From Aporrectodea caliginosa (taxonomy: Eukaryota; Annelida; Clitellata; Crassiclitellata; Lumbricidae), in contig JACEVL010000145.1 in the NCBI GenBank assembly GCA_020284085.1, positions 722,483 to 786,482 on the forward strand: a stretch of 64,000 nucleotides of DNA. Direction: 5' to 3'. Below are positions 35,916 to 45,586 of this stretch, one piece after another; within the stretch, counting starts at the first letter, position 1; the number at the start of each line of letters is the position of its first letter. The position numbers were made by a program, and so were the translations under genes. The notes below the pieces were generated by a model. That model had not been told where the DNA came from. It made no database searches and saw only the letters and a list, made by a program, of their open reading frames with translations.

Positions 35916-36450
35916 CAGTGTGATTCTCCGTACAGATTTTATTTGAGTTATAGTTACAGTTATAGTTAATGGTTTTTCATTTTAGTTATAGTTATAGTTA
36001 TAGTTAGTATTATTTGTTAGTTATAGTTATAGTTATAGTTAATGGATTTTTATTTTAGTTAATTTTAGTTACTTAGTTACAATAATTAAGGCTATAAGCA
36101 AATTGTGCGTATTAACACTGTTTCACAATTTGCTCAGAGCTTTGAAAGCCTTTGAAGCATTGGTGCATTCAGCTTCATGAATACACGAGTTTCCAAAGTA
36201 ACTGACAAATTGCATAATCAAAATATCGCATTTTTCGTTCTCATTTCTGTCGAATCGTCCACATTGCACTTCCTATTTACTTTTGTATTAACGAAAATAA
36301 AGATGAATTTTCGTTATTGTTATTTTCGTTATAGTTATAGTTATAGTTAATGATATTTTTTAGTTATAGTTATAGTTATCGTTAACGGAATCATTTTATT
36401 TTTGTTAACGAACATTTTCGTTATCGTTATCGTTAACGAGAATCACACTG
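35916..36450 (+). mobile_element. hAT MITE, family 3 (GTTATAG-rich)
   Basis: It has a perfect 13-bp terminal inverted repeat CAGTGTGATTCTC and an 8-bp target duplication CATGCTTT (35908-35915, 36451-36458). Subterminal arrays of TTATAG units (about 35945-36060 and 36325-36380) are followed by 'cgttatcgttaacgag'. The termini resemble the left end of the transposase-bearing element at 62966. It has no coding region. Confidence 0.88.
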
Positions 36451-36458
36451 CATGCTTT

Positions 36459-37686
36459 GGACTGGCACTGGCTGCCACTTGGGCAGGGAAGGGCAGTGGC
36501 GGAGTAGGTAAAGCTTACCATGTAGTATCAGATGTACATAGTCAGTGAAATTGGTGAAATTATATTCAAACTGTACAACATTTTAAACGAATGTGTACTG
36601 TTAAACAATCCCGCATCACAAAATACCTTTAGAAAAGCGGTCCAGAGCTGAAGCGAATGACATACCATGGGTTGAAATATCTCGAAAGATAAAAAGTTAT
36701 TAGTGTTTAACCGCTTTTCAGGCTTAGTGACATGACGCAAAAACATGGGAAATGGCAACAAGTTAATAACTTCTACAGATATGGACATATTATTCTAACA
36801 ATATAATTTTATTCAGTTTTAAGACCTCTTTCCAACGGTATATTGAGTGACAGTTAATAAGTTTTCAATTATAATATTGTGCATGAAAAGCTGCAATTTT
36901 GTCGAAAAAGCGCTATTTTTCGTAACTTTCGCCCCATGGTGGGTGCGGAAGACATTGATACTTTAAAAAAATCGACTTTTTTGACCGCGTGCTATTAGGA
37001 AACTTGTCGTTGCTATTCTTTTTCAGATTTCTAATTTTCGGTTTTTTCATTCCGCCCGATTGAGCATTATACTTACTTAATAAATTATTGCTCACCGCGC
37101 GTGGCCAACTGTATTTATAGCAACGTATGAAGACGTTTTTAAGGTGTCTATGTAAGTAAGTAAGTAATTAAGTTAATATAGTCTTTATTTATCCAAATGC
37201 ATAGCCGCACTTTGGTTTGCATGAAATTACACATTAAAAAGCACTCCTTAAAAAACGTTTTTCTCAAAACTTTCAGAAAACGAACTCCTGATCAACATGC
37301 CAATCTGCTTATCAACCTTGAAGACTACGATCCCCAGCATCTACTCTGCCTTGACAATGGCCCATATCCGCCAGGGCAGCAGTAAAGAGGTTCCCATCTG
37401 CCGTTCTATACAGCTGTTCTATAGATTTTACCCTAACCTATAATTTCCCTTCTAGTTAGCTTTACGACAAGGAAAGTGCACGATAGCTGTAATATGAAAA
37501 AACTTCCTGTTGACGGCCATGGTCTTTTTCGACATTTTGGTGTCATAAGCTGTTGTTAAAGTCTGGATCCATCGAAATGCTAGACGTCAACTTCGTCGAA
37601 GAATTAGTATGACATAATTTAAGGCCGACGTCAACTACTTTGGCAGACACAAGATCTCGTTAAACACTGAATAGCCTACTTATAAT
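36459..37686. other. Mosaic DNA; a retroelement-like (AAGT)n tail
   Basis: Nothing coding is supported. At 37150-37195 the minus strand shows an AATAAAG-like signal then (CTTA)n, suggesting a retroelement 3' end whose body would extend to about 37390. The hairpin module near 37510-37560 is reverse-oriented. Confidence 0.4.
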
Positions 37687-38048
37687 TAGGGATGAGCCAA
37701 TTGGTATTTTTTGCCGATTTTCGATTCCAAATAGCTGGTCTGCGTTTTTCGCCGATTACGATACGATTAATTGGCAATATTCATTTTATATGTGCATATA
37801 TATTTTGTTGACGCGTCGAGTAACGATTTCATTATTTACACGGACTTTCAATTATAACTAAAGATTAAAGATTACCGCAGGAGGTCGCCAAAGCAGTTTT
37901 CTATTTCTTTATTAAAGAAAGAAGAAATTATTTTTGGTCAAAAATATTGTTTTCTTGTTTTTCAGATTTTCAGCCGATTCGGAATAATACCGATTAGTGC
38001 AATATCCGGCCCGAACCGATTACCGAACGATTAATCGCTCCATCCCTA
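37687..38048 (-). mobile_element. hAT-type MITE, family 1, second copy
   Basis: It has TAGGGATG termini, with flanking 8-mers CTTATAAT (37679-37686) and CTTCTAAT (38049-38056) differing at one base. Its reverse complement is collinear with 1674-2080 ('gtaatcggttcgggccgga', 'gacctcctgcggtaat'). Paralogous empty sites are near 20173 and 20357. Confidence 0.82.
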
Positions 38049-38401
38049 CTTCTAATAATATTACGATCTTTTTTAGACACCTTTACATATCGTTCAACCG
38101 ACGCTATAAATGGGACATTTTCGTTCAACCGTTTGCTATCTACTTCGTCAATGAACTAATATGCAATTTAAGGTCGAAGTCAACAGTACTAATTTGGCAG
38201 TCGCAAATTATAAACACTTGAAACTGCAACTGCCACGGTCGGGTGTTTCGAATTCGTTGAGTATATGTGCGGTTACAATTTCCGATTCAGCAGCGTTAAA
38301 AGTCTTAATGATTGATCTTCTATTAAAATCAATCATCAAGATATTTATTTGATAACGGCTTGGCTTTGGCCTGCCATCGGTTGATGACATGTGTATTTTT
38401 G

Positions 38402-39245
38402 TTGTGGTTAATGAAAAGTTCCTTTATATTAGTTGAGAAGTACGCGATTTAAAGGTGTTTAAACAATGCTGTGTATTTGAGTGATTTGCTATGTCTTACG
38501 TATACGTGTTGATTTTTGAATGGTTATACGATTAGTTAGTTACTGAATAACACCGCGTCGCCATCATTCTTTATCTTCTCTTAGATTTGGCACTACCAAA
38601 GTATGAGCTGTGGCGTACTTGGAGATGGGTTCAGTGTAGTGACATCCTTTGGCAGCAAAATCTGTTGACGTCGATGGTAAAATACAGTTCTCACGATGGA
38701 AACTGCAAATACCGTCATGTGTGATTTTTGTAACAAAAAAATCGCAGAAGTGTCGAAATGCAGTAGGCCTAAAATCTCTTAATCTCTTCTTTCAAACACC
38801 ATAATACTTCTATTTACATCTCGGTCAATAGCTTTCGACCGACTCGGTATAATCGTCAACAGTATATTTTTAGGTGATAACTGGAAACTGAAAAATTGCA
38901 TCTGGAAGATCGTTTATTTTCTTGATGTTTCCGATTTTTAGGTTTTTTTGTTGAGTAATGGTAACATCACTTGCTTGTGAGCTAGGATGCGGGATCCATT
39001 CCCTCTAGCCTACCCTCTTAAAAGGATCACTCAGCCTTGCATTCACCAGATGGCGTTGGTAAAATGCGTAGTAGAACGTGATGGGCGCCTTGCATGGCTG
39101 ACAAACAGTTAAATTCGACTCCTGTAATATCTTGTGATCATCCGTTCATACTATGCATTGGAATTATACTGCGGTATGTCAGTTTGAATTGCAATAAACG
39201 AATAACTATTGTTATTATTATCAGATAATCAGTTGCCAACGGGTA
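38402..39245 (+). repeat. Segmental duplication, partner of 28882-29720
   Basis: Unit U plus repeat D, collinear with the 28.9-kb copy. Its distal part is also the beginning of the 3-kb tandem duplication that follows. Confidence 0.8.
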
Positions 39246-39326
39246 TAAGTAATTACACGCCTCTTTTAAGGTTGATTATAGTACTATAAATAAACGAGTC
39301 GTTCGTGTTGTAAGTGAACTATTTGG

Positions 39327-40525
39327 AAAAAAAATCGTATGTAAAAGTGGTAAAGAAAACGACCAACGGATTTCATTAGACACCTTTTAAACGATATCTC
39401 ACGCGCTATAAATAAATATCTACGCAATTTTCCATCAGTTATTCGTTTGGTTGTATATATATTGCAGGCTCTACCTTAACGGCTGTTTCAGCCATTACAC
39501 TTTGTTAAACAATGGACGACATTTAATTACAAGAAATAAACTATTGCGTAATATATCGCTAAATACTTAAAACTACGGTCAATATTAGACTCTGTTTAGA
39601 GACCTTAATTAATTTGTTTCATGTCATGTCGCATCGACATCGTCCCTTGGCGACGGTTGGCAGCATGAATGGACCCTGACTGCCCAGTGTCTCCTGTTGC
39701 GTTCAGCGTTCATTAGGCCTAATTCATTCATTCATTCATTTCAGATATTTATATAGCGCCCCTTCAAGATTTCTACTCAGAGGCGCCCCCGACTACAGCG
39801 CGCGGACACTGAATCGGAGTTTCACGCCCGAAGCGCATGAGCAATTGCGAGTGAAGGACTTGCCTTGCAGCCGAAGGGTTGCAGGTTCGAATCCACCTCA
39901 AGGGGGTATGTTTGGTGCCCCTTCGCAGCCGCCAGGGTTGCATGCTGGTTGAAATCACCCACCTGCAAGCGCTGCGTGGTTCTGGGAGCGCTTGAGTAGA
40001 AATCTTGAAGCGGGCGCTATATAAATATCTGAAATGAATGAATGAATGAATTAGGCATCAATGAACGCTGAACGCAACAGGATGACACTGGGCAGTCAGG
40101 GTCCATTCATGCTGCCAACCGTCGCCAAGGGACGATGTCGATGCGACATGACATGAATGATGATATTCGTTTTATTGACACACCAGATGACAAACCGCAT
40201 CGTAGCTTACAGTTACATTTGAAACAAATTAATTAAGGTCTCTAAACAGAGTCTAATATTGACCGTAGTTTTAAGTATTTAGCGATATATTACGCAATAG
40301 TTTATTTCTTGTAATTAAATGTCGTCCATTGTTTAACAAAGTGTAATGGCTGAAACAGCCGTTAAGGTAGAGCCTGCAATATATATACAACCAAACGAAT
40401 AACTGATGGAAAATTGCGTAGATATTTATTTATAGCGCGTGAGATATCGTTTAAAAGGTGATCTAATGAAATCCGTTGGTCGTTTTCTTTACCACTTTTA
40501 CATACGATTTTTTCCCAAATATAAT
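39327..40525. repeat. Large imperfect inverted repeat
   Basis: Left arm 39327-39900 and right arm about 39985-40522 are nearly exact reverse complements (for example 'ccaacggatttcattagaca' against its complement), with a spacer near 39945 made of head-to-head SINE S1 pieces. The right arm carries an extra ~70 bp (near 40157-40225). A third partial copy of the left arm follows at 40525-40640. Confidence 0.8.
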
Positions 40526-40654
40526 TTGTTTCATGTCATGTCGCATCGACATCGTCCCTTGGCGACGGTTGGCAGCATGAATGGACCCTGACTGCCCAGT
40601 GTCTCCTGTTGCGTTCAGCGTTCATTAGGCCTAATTCATTTCATTCATTCATTT

Positions 40655-40925
40655 CAGATATTTTATATAGCGCCCCTTCAAGATTTCTACTCCAGAGGCG
40701 CTCCCGACTACAGCGCGGACACTGAATCGGAGTTTCACGCCGAAGCGCATGAGCAATTGCGAGTGAAGGACTTGCCCAGGGTCCCCTACGCAGCGGTTGA
40801 GGTAGATTCGAACCCGCAACCCTCCGGCTGCAAGGCACCAAACATACCCCCCTTGAGGTGGATTCGTCGAACCCGCAACCCTTCGGCTGCAAGGCACCGA
40901 ACATACCCTACACCACCGCGCCCCA
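40655..40925 (-). mobile_element. SINE S1 with duplicated tRNA-like head
   Basis: Minus strand: two successive GGGTTCGAATC-type box B segments with the neighbouring 'gccttgcagcc' sequence (40795-40855 and 40856-40920), followed by a normal S1 body, 3' hairpin and TGAA tail. Confidence 0.75.
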
Positions 40926-41100
40926 CATAATCCAGCACCCACAAGTCCCGTCCTCGTGCTTGGACCCCTTCCACAAGACCCGTCATCAGGCTGCTCTCGA
41001 TGTTGTTGTGCGGCTCTTATGATATGGCCAAAATATCGTAGTTTCCGAGTGTTTGGTTCTTCCAAGAATAGTACCAGGTAAGACCGGTATCAGGGCTTTC
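40926..41100 (-). pseudogene. LINE polymerase scrap (RKLRYFGHIIR)
   Basis: Minus strand reads NTRKLRYFGHIIRA then a hydrophilic run ending at the SINE head. 'KLRYFGH' is a common C-terminal motif of non-LTR polymerases. It is short and otherwise unassignable. A copy lies at 43950-44130. Confidence 0.5.
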
Positions 41101-41165
41101 ACCTCCGGACGTTTCACCTCCGGACTATTCACCTCTGGTGGCTTTCACCTATAGGGGTATTCACC
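41095..41165. repeat. Degenerate TTCACCTCCGGA tandem repeats
   Basis: Five TTCACCT-containing units (TTTCACCTCCGGACG, ATTCACCTCTGG and variants) occur in a row. The same array is at about 44136-44208. Confidence 0.75.
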
Positions 41166-41393
41166 TCCACTCTCGTAATTATTAATAAACTTAAGCGCGT
41201 AACACATCGAATAAAATAATAAGACAAGAGAGTGACTTTAATTAACTGCCTACGAAAGGAAAACCGTGAGAAATGTTCAAATGTATTTTTTTCCATCGAC
41301 GTCAACATAATTGGATCTCAAAAGATGTCGTTACGCCTGTTGTTCCAATCTCCAACTCCTCCACTGTCCCTCTTTGTTATTTTTATAACTTAA

Positions 41394-41962
41394 GCTTATT
41401 GCTTAAGCTAACTGCTAATGTTGAGCAACCTGTTAATATTGATGAATATTGTGTGTTCAGAGGATTGGAGTCGGTCCGCGGGTCCTCAATTGGCCCTGAT
41501 GGCAGAAAGTTAATTACTTGGCAGAAAGTTAATTACTTGGTTAAAGGAGTTATTTATGGATTGCTGGAAGACCAACACAATTTAAATGAAATAGCTAAAG
41601 ATATCGGTGCTTCTCAAATGTATGCGTTAGGGAACTATGAAACGAGCAATGCTACAGTGGTAGCTTTTAATAAAGACACCATTCTTCCATCAACGATTGA
41701 ATTTGACAATCGAAAATTCAAAGTTCATTTGTTTATTCCCAAACCAAAACGCTGTGATAAATGTCAGAAATTTGGACATTTGACATTCCAATGTTCAAAA
41801 GAGACCATTTGTAGCTATTGCAGTGGTCGTCATGAATTTAAAGAATGTAACTCAATTACTCAGAAATGTGCTAATTGTGGACAGGCTCATAGCGCTGCGT
41901 TTAGAGGATGTCCTCAATATATCGAACTGCAAAAAGCATTAAAGATAAGAGCAGAAGAAAAA
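41394..41962 (+). pseudogene. LINE ORF1 fragment (duplicate), truncated
   Basis: It encodes about 190 residues nearly identical to residues 1-190 of the ORF at 44417, including all three zinc knuckles (CDKCQKFGHLTFQC, CSYCSGRHEFKEC, CANCGQAHSAAFRGC). A small duplication of 'cagaaagttaattacttgg' occurs near 41505-41540. At 41962 the reading runs into the next duplication unit, giving an artificial tail. The open frame extends upstream to 41273 through non-LINE repeat, so that start is not meaningful. Confidence 0.85.
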
Positions 41963-41997
41963 AATAAAAAACCCCTTTCGTTCAGTTACGTATTGCT

Positions 41998-44985
41998 GGA
42001 TCTATTCCCTCCTAGCCTACCCTCTCATCCAACCACTCAGCGTTGCATTCACTAGTATAGCGCTGGTTATTTGTTGTGGTTAGTTGCTGTTTAACGACTT
42101 GCATGGCTCACAAACAGTTAAATTCGACTCCTGTAATATCTTGTGATCATCCGTTCCCTGGCTATGCATTGGAATTATACTGGCAGGTAGTGTCAGTTTG
42201 AATTAACAATCAAACGAATAACTATTGTTATTATTATCAGATAATCAGTTGCCAACGAGTATAAGTATTTATACGCCTCTTTTAAGGTTGATTATAGTAC
42301 TATAAATAAACGAGTCGTTCGTGTTGTAAGTGAACTATTTGGAAAAAAATTGTATGTAAAAGTGGTAAAGAAATGGACCAACGGATTTCATTAGACACCT
42401 TTAAACGATATCTCACGCGCTATAAATAAATATCCCATGCAATTTTCCATCAGTTATTCGTTTGGTTGTATATATATTGCAGGCTCTACCTTAACGGCTG
42501 TTTCAGCCATTACACTTTGTTAAACAATGGACGACATTTAATTACAAAGAAATAAACTATTGCGTAATATATCGCTAAATACTTAAAACTAGATGGTCAA
42601 TATTAGACTCTGTTTAGAGATTTTTGCAATTAATTTGTTTCATGTCATGTCGCATCGACATCGTCCCTTGGCGACGGTTGGCAGCATGAATGGACCCTGA
42701 CTGCCCAGTGTCTCCTGTTGCGTTCAGCGTTCATTAGGCCTAATTCATTCATTCATTCATTTCAGATATTTATATAGCGCCTCTTCAAGCATTTCTACTC
42801 AGAGGCGCTCCCGCGACTACAGCGCGGGACACTGAATCGGACTTTCACGCCGAAGCGCATGAGCAATTGTTTTGGGAGGTTCAAGCAGCCGAGCCATTCG
42901 AATTGTTACCAAGGGGCGTTTGCACTGCAGACGCAGTGTGCGGTTGCATAAGCCGCCGCGTGAGGACCCTGGGCAAGTCAGCTTCACTCGATACAAATGC
43001 GCTTCGGCATGAAACTCCCGATATCGCGTCTGACGTTAATTGAGCCTAATGATTAGCTAGCTTGAAGGGCAACCTATCTGACTTCACTGAACGAATAAAT
43101 TCGCTCAAAAGGGTGCTGAATAGAACATTTCATGCTGTAAACCGTCGCCAGGCTTAAAACCTCGATCTTCGATGTCGACATGCAATTACATGAATGATGA
43201 TATTCGTTTTATTGACACACCAGATGACAAACCGCATCGTAGCCTTACAGTTACATTTGAAACAAATTAATTAAGGTCTCTAAACAGAGTCTAATATTGA
43301 CCGTAGTTTTAAGTATTTAGCGATATATTACGCAATAGTTTATTTCTTGTAATTAAATGTCGTCCATTGTTTAACAAAGTGTAATGGCTGAAACAGCCGT
43401 TAAGGTAGAGCCTGCAATATATATACAACCAAACGAATAACTTGATGGAAAATTGCGTAGATGCCATTTATTTATAGCGCGTGAGATATCGTTTAAAAGG
43501 TGTCCTAATGAAAATCCGTTGGTCGTTTTCTTACCACTTTTACATACGATTTTTTCAAATATAATTTGTTTCATGTCATGTCGCATCGACATCGTCCCTT
43601 GGCGACGGTTGGCAGCATGAATGGACCCTGACTGCCCAGTGTCTCCTGTTGCGTTCAGCGTTCATTTAGGCCCAATTCATTCATTCATTCATTTCAGATA
43701 TTTATATAGCGCCCTTCAAGATTTCTACTCAGAGGCGCTCCCGACTACAGCGCGGACACTGAATCGGAGTTTCACGCCGAAGCGCATGAGCAATTGCGAG
43801 TGAAGGACTTGCCCAGGGTCCCTACGCAGCGGCTTGAGGTAGATTTGAACCCGCAACCCTCCGGCTGCAAGGCACCAAACATACCCCTTGAGGTGGATTC
43901 GAACCCGCAACCCTTCGGCTGCAAGGCACCGAACATACCCTACACCACCGCGCCCCACATAATCCCAGCACCCACAAGTCCTGTCCAATCGTCCTCGGAC
44001 CCCTTCCACGAGACCCGTCATCAGGCTGCTCTCGATGTTGTTGTGCGGCTCTTATGATATGGCCAAAATATCGTAGTTTCCGAGTGTTTGGTCTTCTTCC
44101 AAGAATAGTACCAGGTAAGACCGGTATCAGGGCTTTCACCTCCGGACGTTTCACCTCCGGACTATTCACCTCTGGTGGCTTTCACCTATAGGGGTATTCA
44201 CCTCCACTCGTAATTATTAATAAACTTAAGCGCGTAACACATCGAATAAAAAATAATAAGACAAGAGAGTACTTTAATTAACTGCCTACGAAAGGAAAAC
44301 CGTGAGAAATGTTCAAATGTATTTTTTCCATCGACGTCAACATAATTGGATCTCAACGTGCGAGTCGTTACGCCTGACTGTATCAATCTTGTTCCTCGAC
44401 TGATCTTGATTATATTGTGCCATTGCTTAAACTAACTGCTAATGTTGAGCAACCTGTTAATATTGATGAATATTATGTGTTCAGAGGATTGGAGTCGGTC
44501 CGTGGGTCCTCAATTGGCCCAGATGCCATCCCTTCTCAGCAGAAAGTTAATTACTTGGTTAAAGGAGTTATTTATGGATTGCTGGAAGACCAACACAATT
44601 TAAATGAAATAGCTAAAGATATCGGTGCTTCTCAAATGTATGCGTTAGGGAACTATGAAACGAGCAATGCTACAGTGGTAGCTTTTAATAAAGACACCAT
44701 TCTTCCATCAACGATTGAATTTGACAATCGAAAATTCAAAGTTCATTTGTTTATTCCCAAACCAAAACGCTGTGATAAATGTCAGAAATTTGGACATTTG
44801 ACATTCCAATGTTCAAAAGAGACCATTTGTAGCTATTGCAGTGGTCGTCATGAATTTAAAGAATGTAACTCAATTACTCAGAAATGTGCTAATTGTGGAC
44901 AGGCTCATAGCGCTGCGTTTAGAGGATGTCCTCAATATATCGAACTGCAAAAAGCATTAAAGATAAGAGCAGAAGAAAATATAAC
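41998..44985 (+). repeat. 3-kb tandem duplication, unit 2
   Basis: This repeats unit 1 with many one- to several-base insertions relative to it and a more damaged inverted-repeat block (42300-43560). From about 44430 the copy continues into the complete LINE. It also includes SINE S1 (43700-43955, double head), the LINE scrap (43950-44130) and the TTCACC array (about 44136-44208). Confidence 0.85.
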
Positions 44986-45538
44986 ACTAAATGAAGCCAT
45001 TCAAAAGGTTAAAATAAATCAGCAATTTGACAAAATGCATAAAGATCTTATTGTAAATTTAAATCAAGGAACTAACTGCCCTACAGTTAATAATGTAAAC
45101 ATTCAAACTTATGCTGATAAACTGAAATCCAGTAATGTTAATCAGTTATGGCCCTCCCTTGCATCATCATCAACAGTGCAAATCAGACATAATGATCATT
45201 TAGAATCAGAAATCGCAATGGAAGACTCCCATACATCGTCATCAACTGTAACACTCAAACATAACGATCATTTAGAACCAGAAATCCCAATGGAAGACTC
45301 CACTTCACAAAATGTAATTGAAGCTTTCCTGAATTTTAATGATAAGAAATACTATGCAAGTAACAAGAATAATGTGGACAATAATGATCCAATTATTTCT
45401 AGAAATAAGAGATTTGTACTTGGCATTTTAGCAACAATAGATAATTGTAAAACAAAAGAACAGGCTAAAATGATCATTTGCCAAGCTGCTTCACAACTTA
45501 TGTTTGAAAATGAGGTCCAATTCAATTGTAATTGTTAG
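44417..45538 (+). CDS. LINE ORF1 protein (nucleic-acid binding)
   Basis: The 373-residue ORF1 product of the LINE, expected to bind element RNA. Three zinc knuckles lie at residues 119-132 (C-x2-C-x4-H-x4-C), 138-150 (C-x2-C-x3-H-x4-C) and 157-171 (C-x2-C-x3-H-x6-C), as in ORF1/Gag-like proteins of I and Jockey-group elements. The N-terminal region is short for the family and the ORF opens right at the element boundary, so the true start may have been lost by 5' truncation. The C-terminal half is Asn/Ser-rich with a repeated NDHLE-E-x-x-MEDS motif. ORF2 begins 48 nt downstream. Confidence 0.88.
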   Translation: MPLLKLTANVEQPVNIDEYYVFRGLESVRGSSIGPDAIPSQQKVNYLVKGVIYGLLEDQHNLNEIAKDIGASQMYALGNYETSNATVVAFNKDTILPSTIEFDNRKFKVHLFIPKPKRCDKCQKFGHLTFQCSKETICSYCSGRHEFKECNSITQKCANCGQAHSAAFRGCPQYIELQKALKIRAEENITLNEAIQKVKINQQFDKMHKDLIVNLNQGTNCPTVNNVNIQTYADKLKSSNVNQLWPSLASSSTVQIRHNDHLESEIAMEDSHTSSSTVTLKHNDHLEPEIPMEDSTSQNVIEAFLNFNDKKYYASNKNNVDNNDPIISRNKRFVLGILATIDNCKTKEQAKMIICQAASQLMFENEVQFNCNC

Positions 45539-45586
45539 GTATGCTTCACTCAAATAATAAATATAAATAATCATGACTTTTTCTAA

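Larger units (their letters stand above)
38985..41990 (+). repeat. 3-kb tandem duplication, unit 1
   Basis: The order is repeat D, inverted-repeat block, SINE S1, LINE scrap, TTCACC repeats and LINE ORF1 start, and it is repeated in unit 2 (41998-44985). Unit 1 ends abruptly inside LINE ORF1 at about 41962. Confidence 0.85.

Noticed and set aside
41273..42055. 260-residue gene taken at face value
   Set aside because: Its first ~40 and last ~30 residues come from unrelated repeat DNA on either side of a truncated LINE ORF1.
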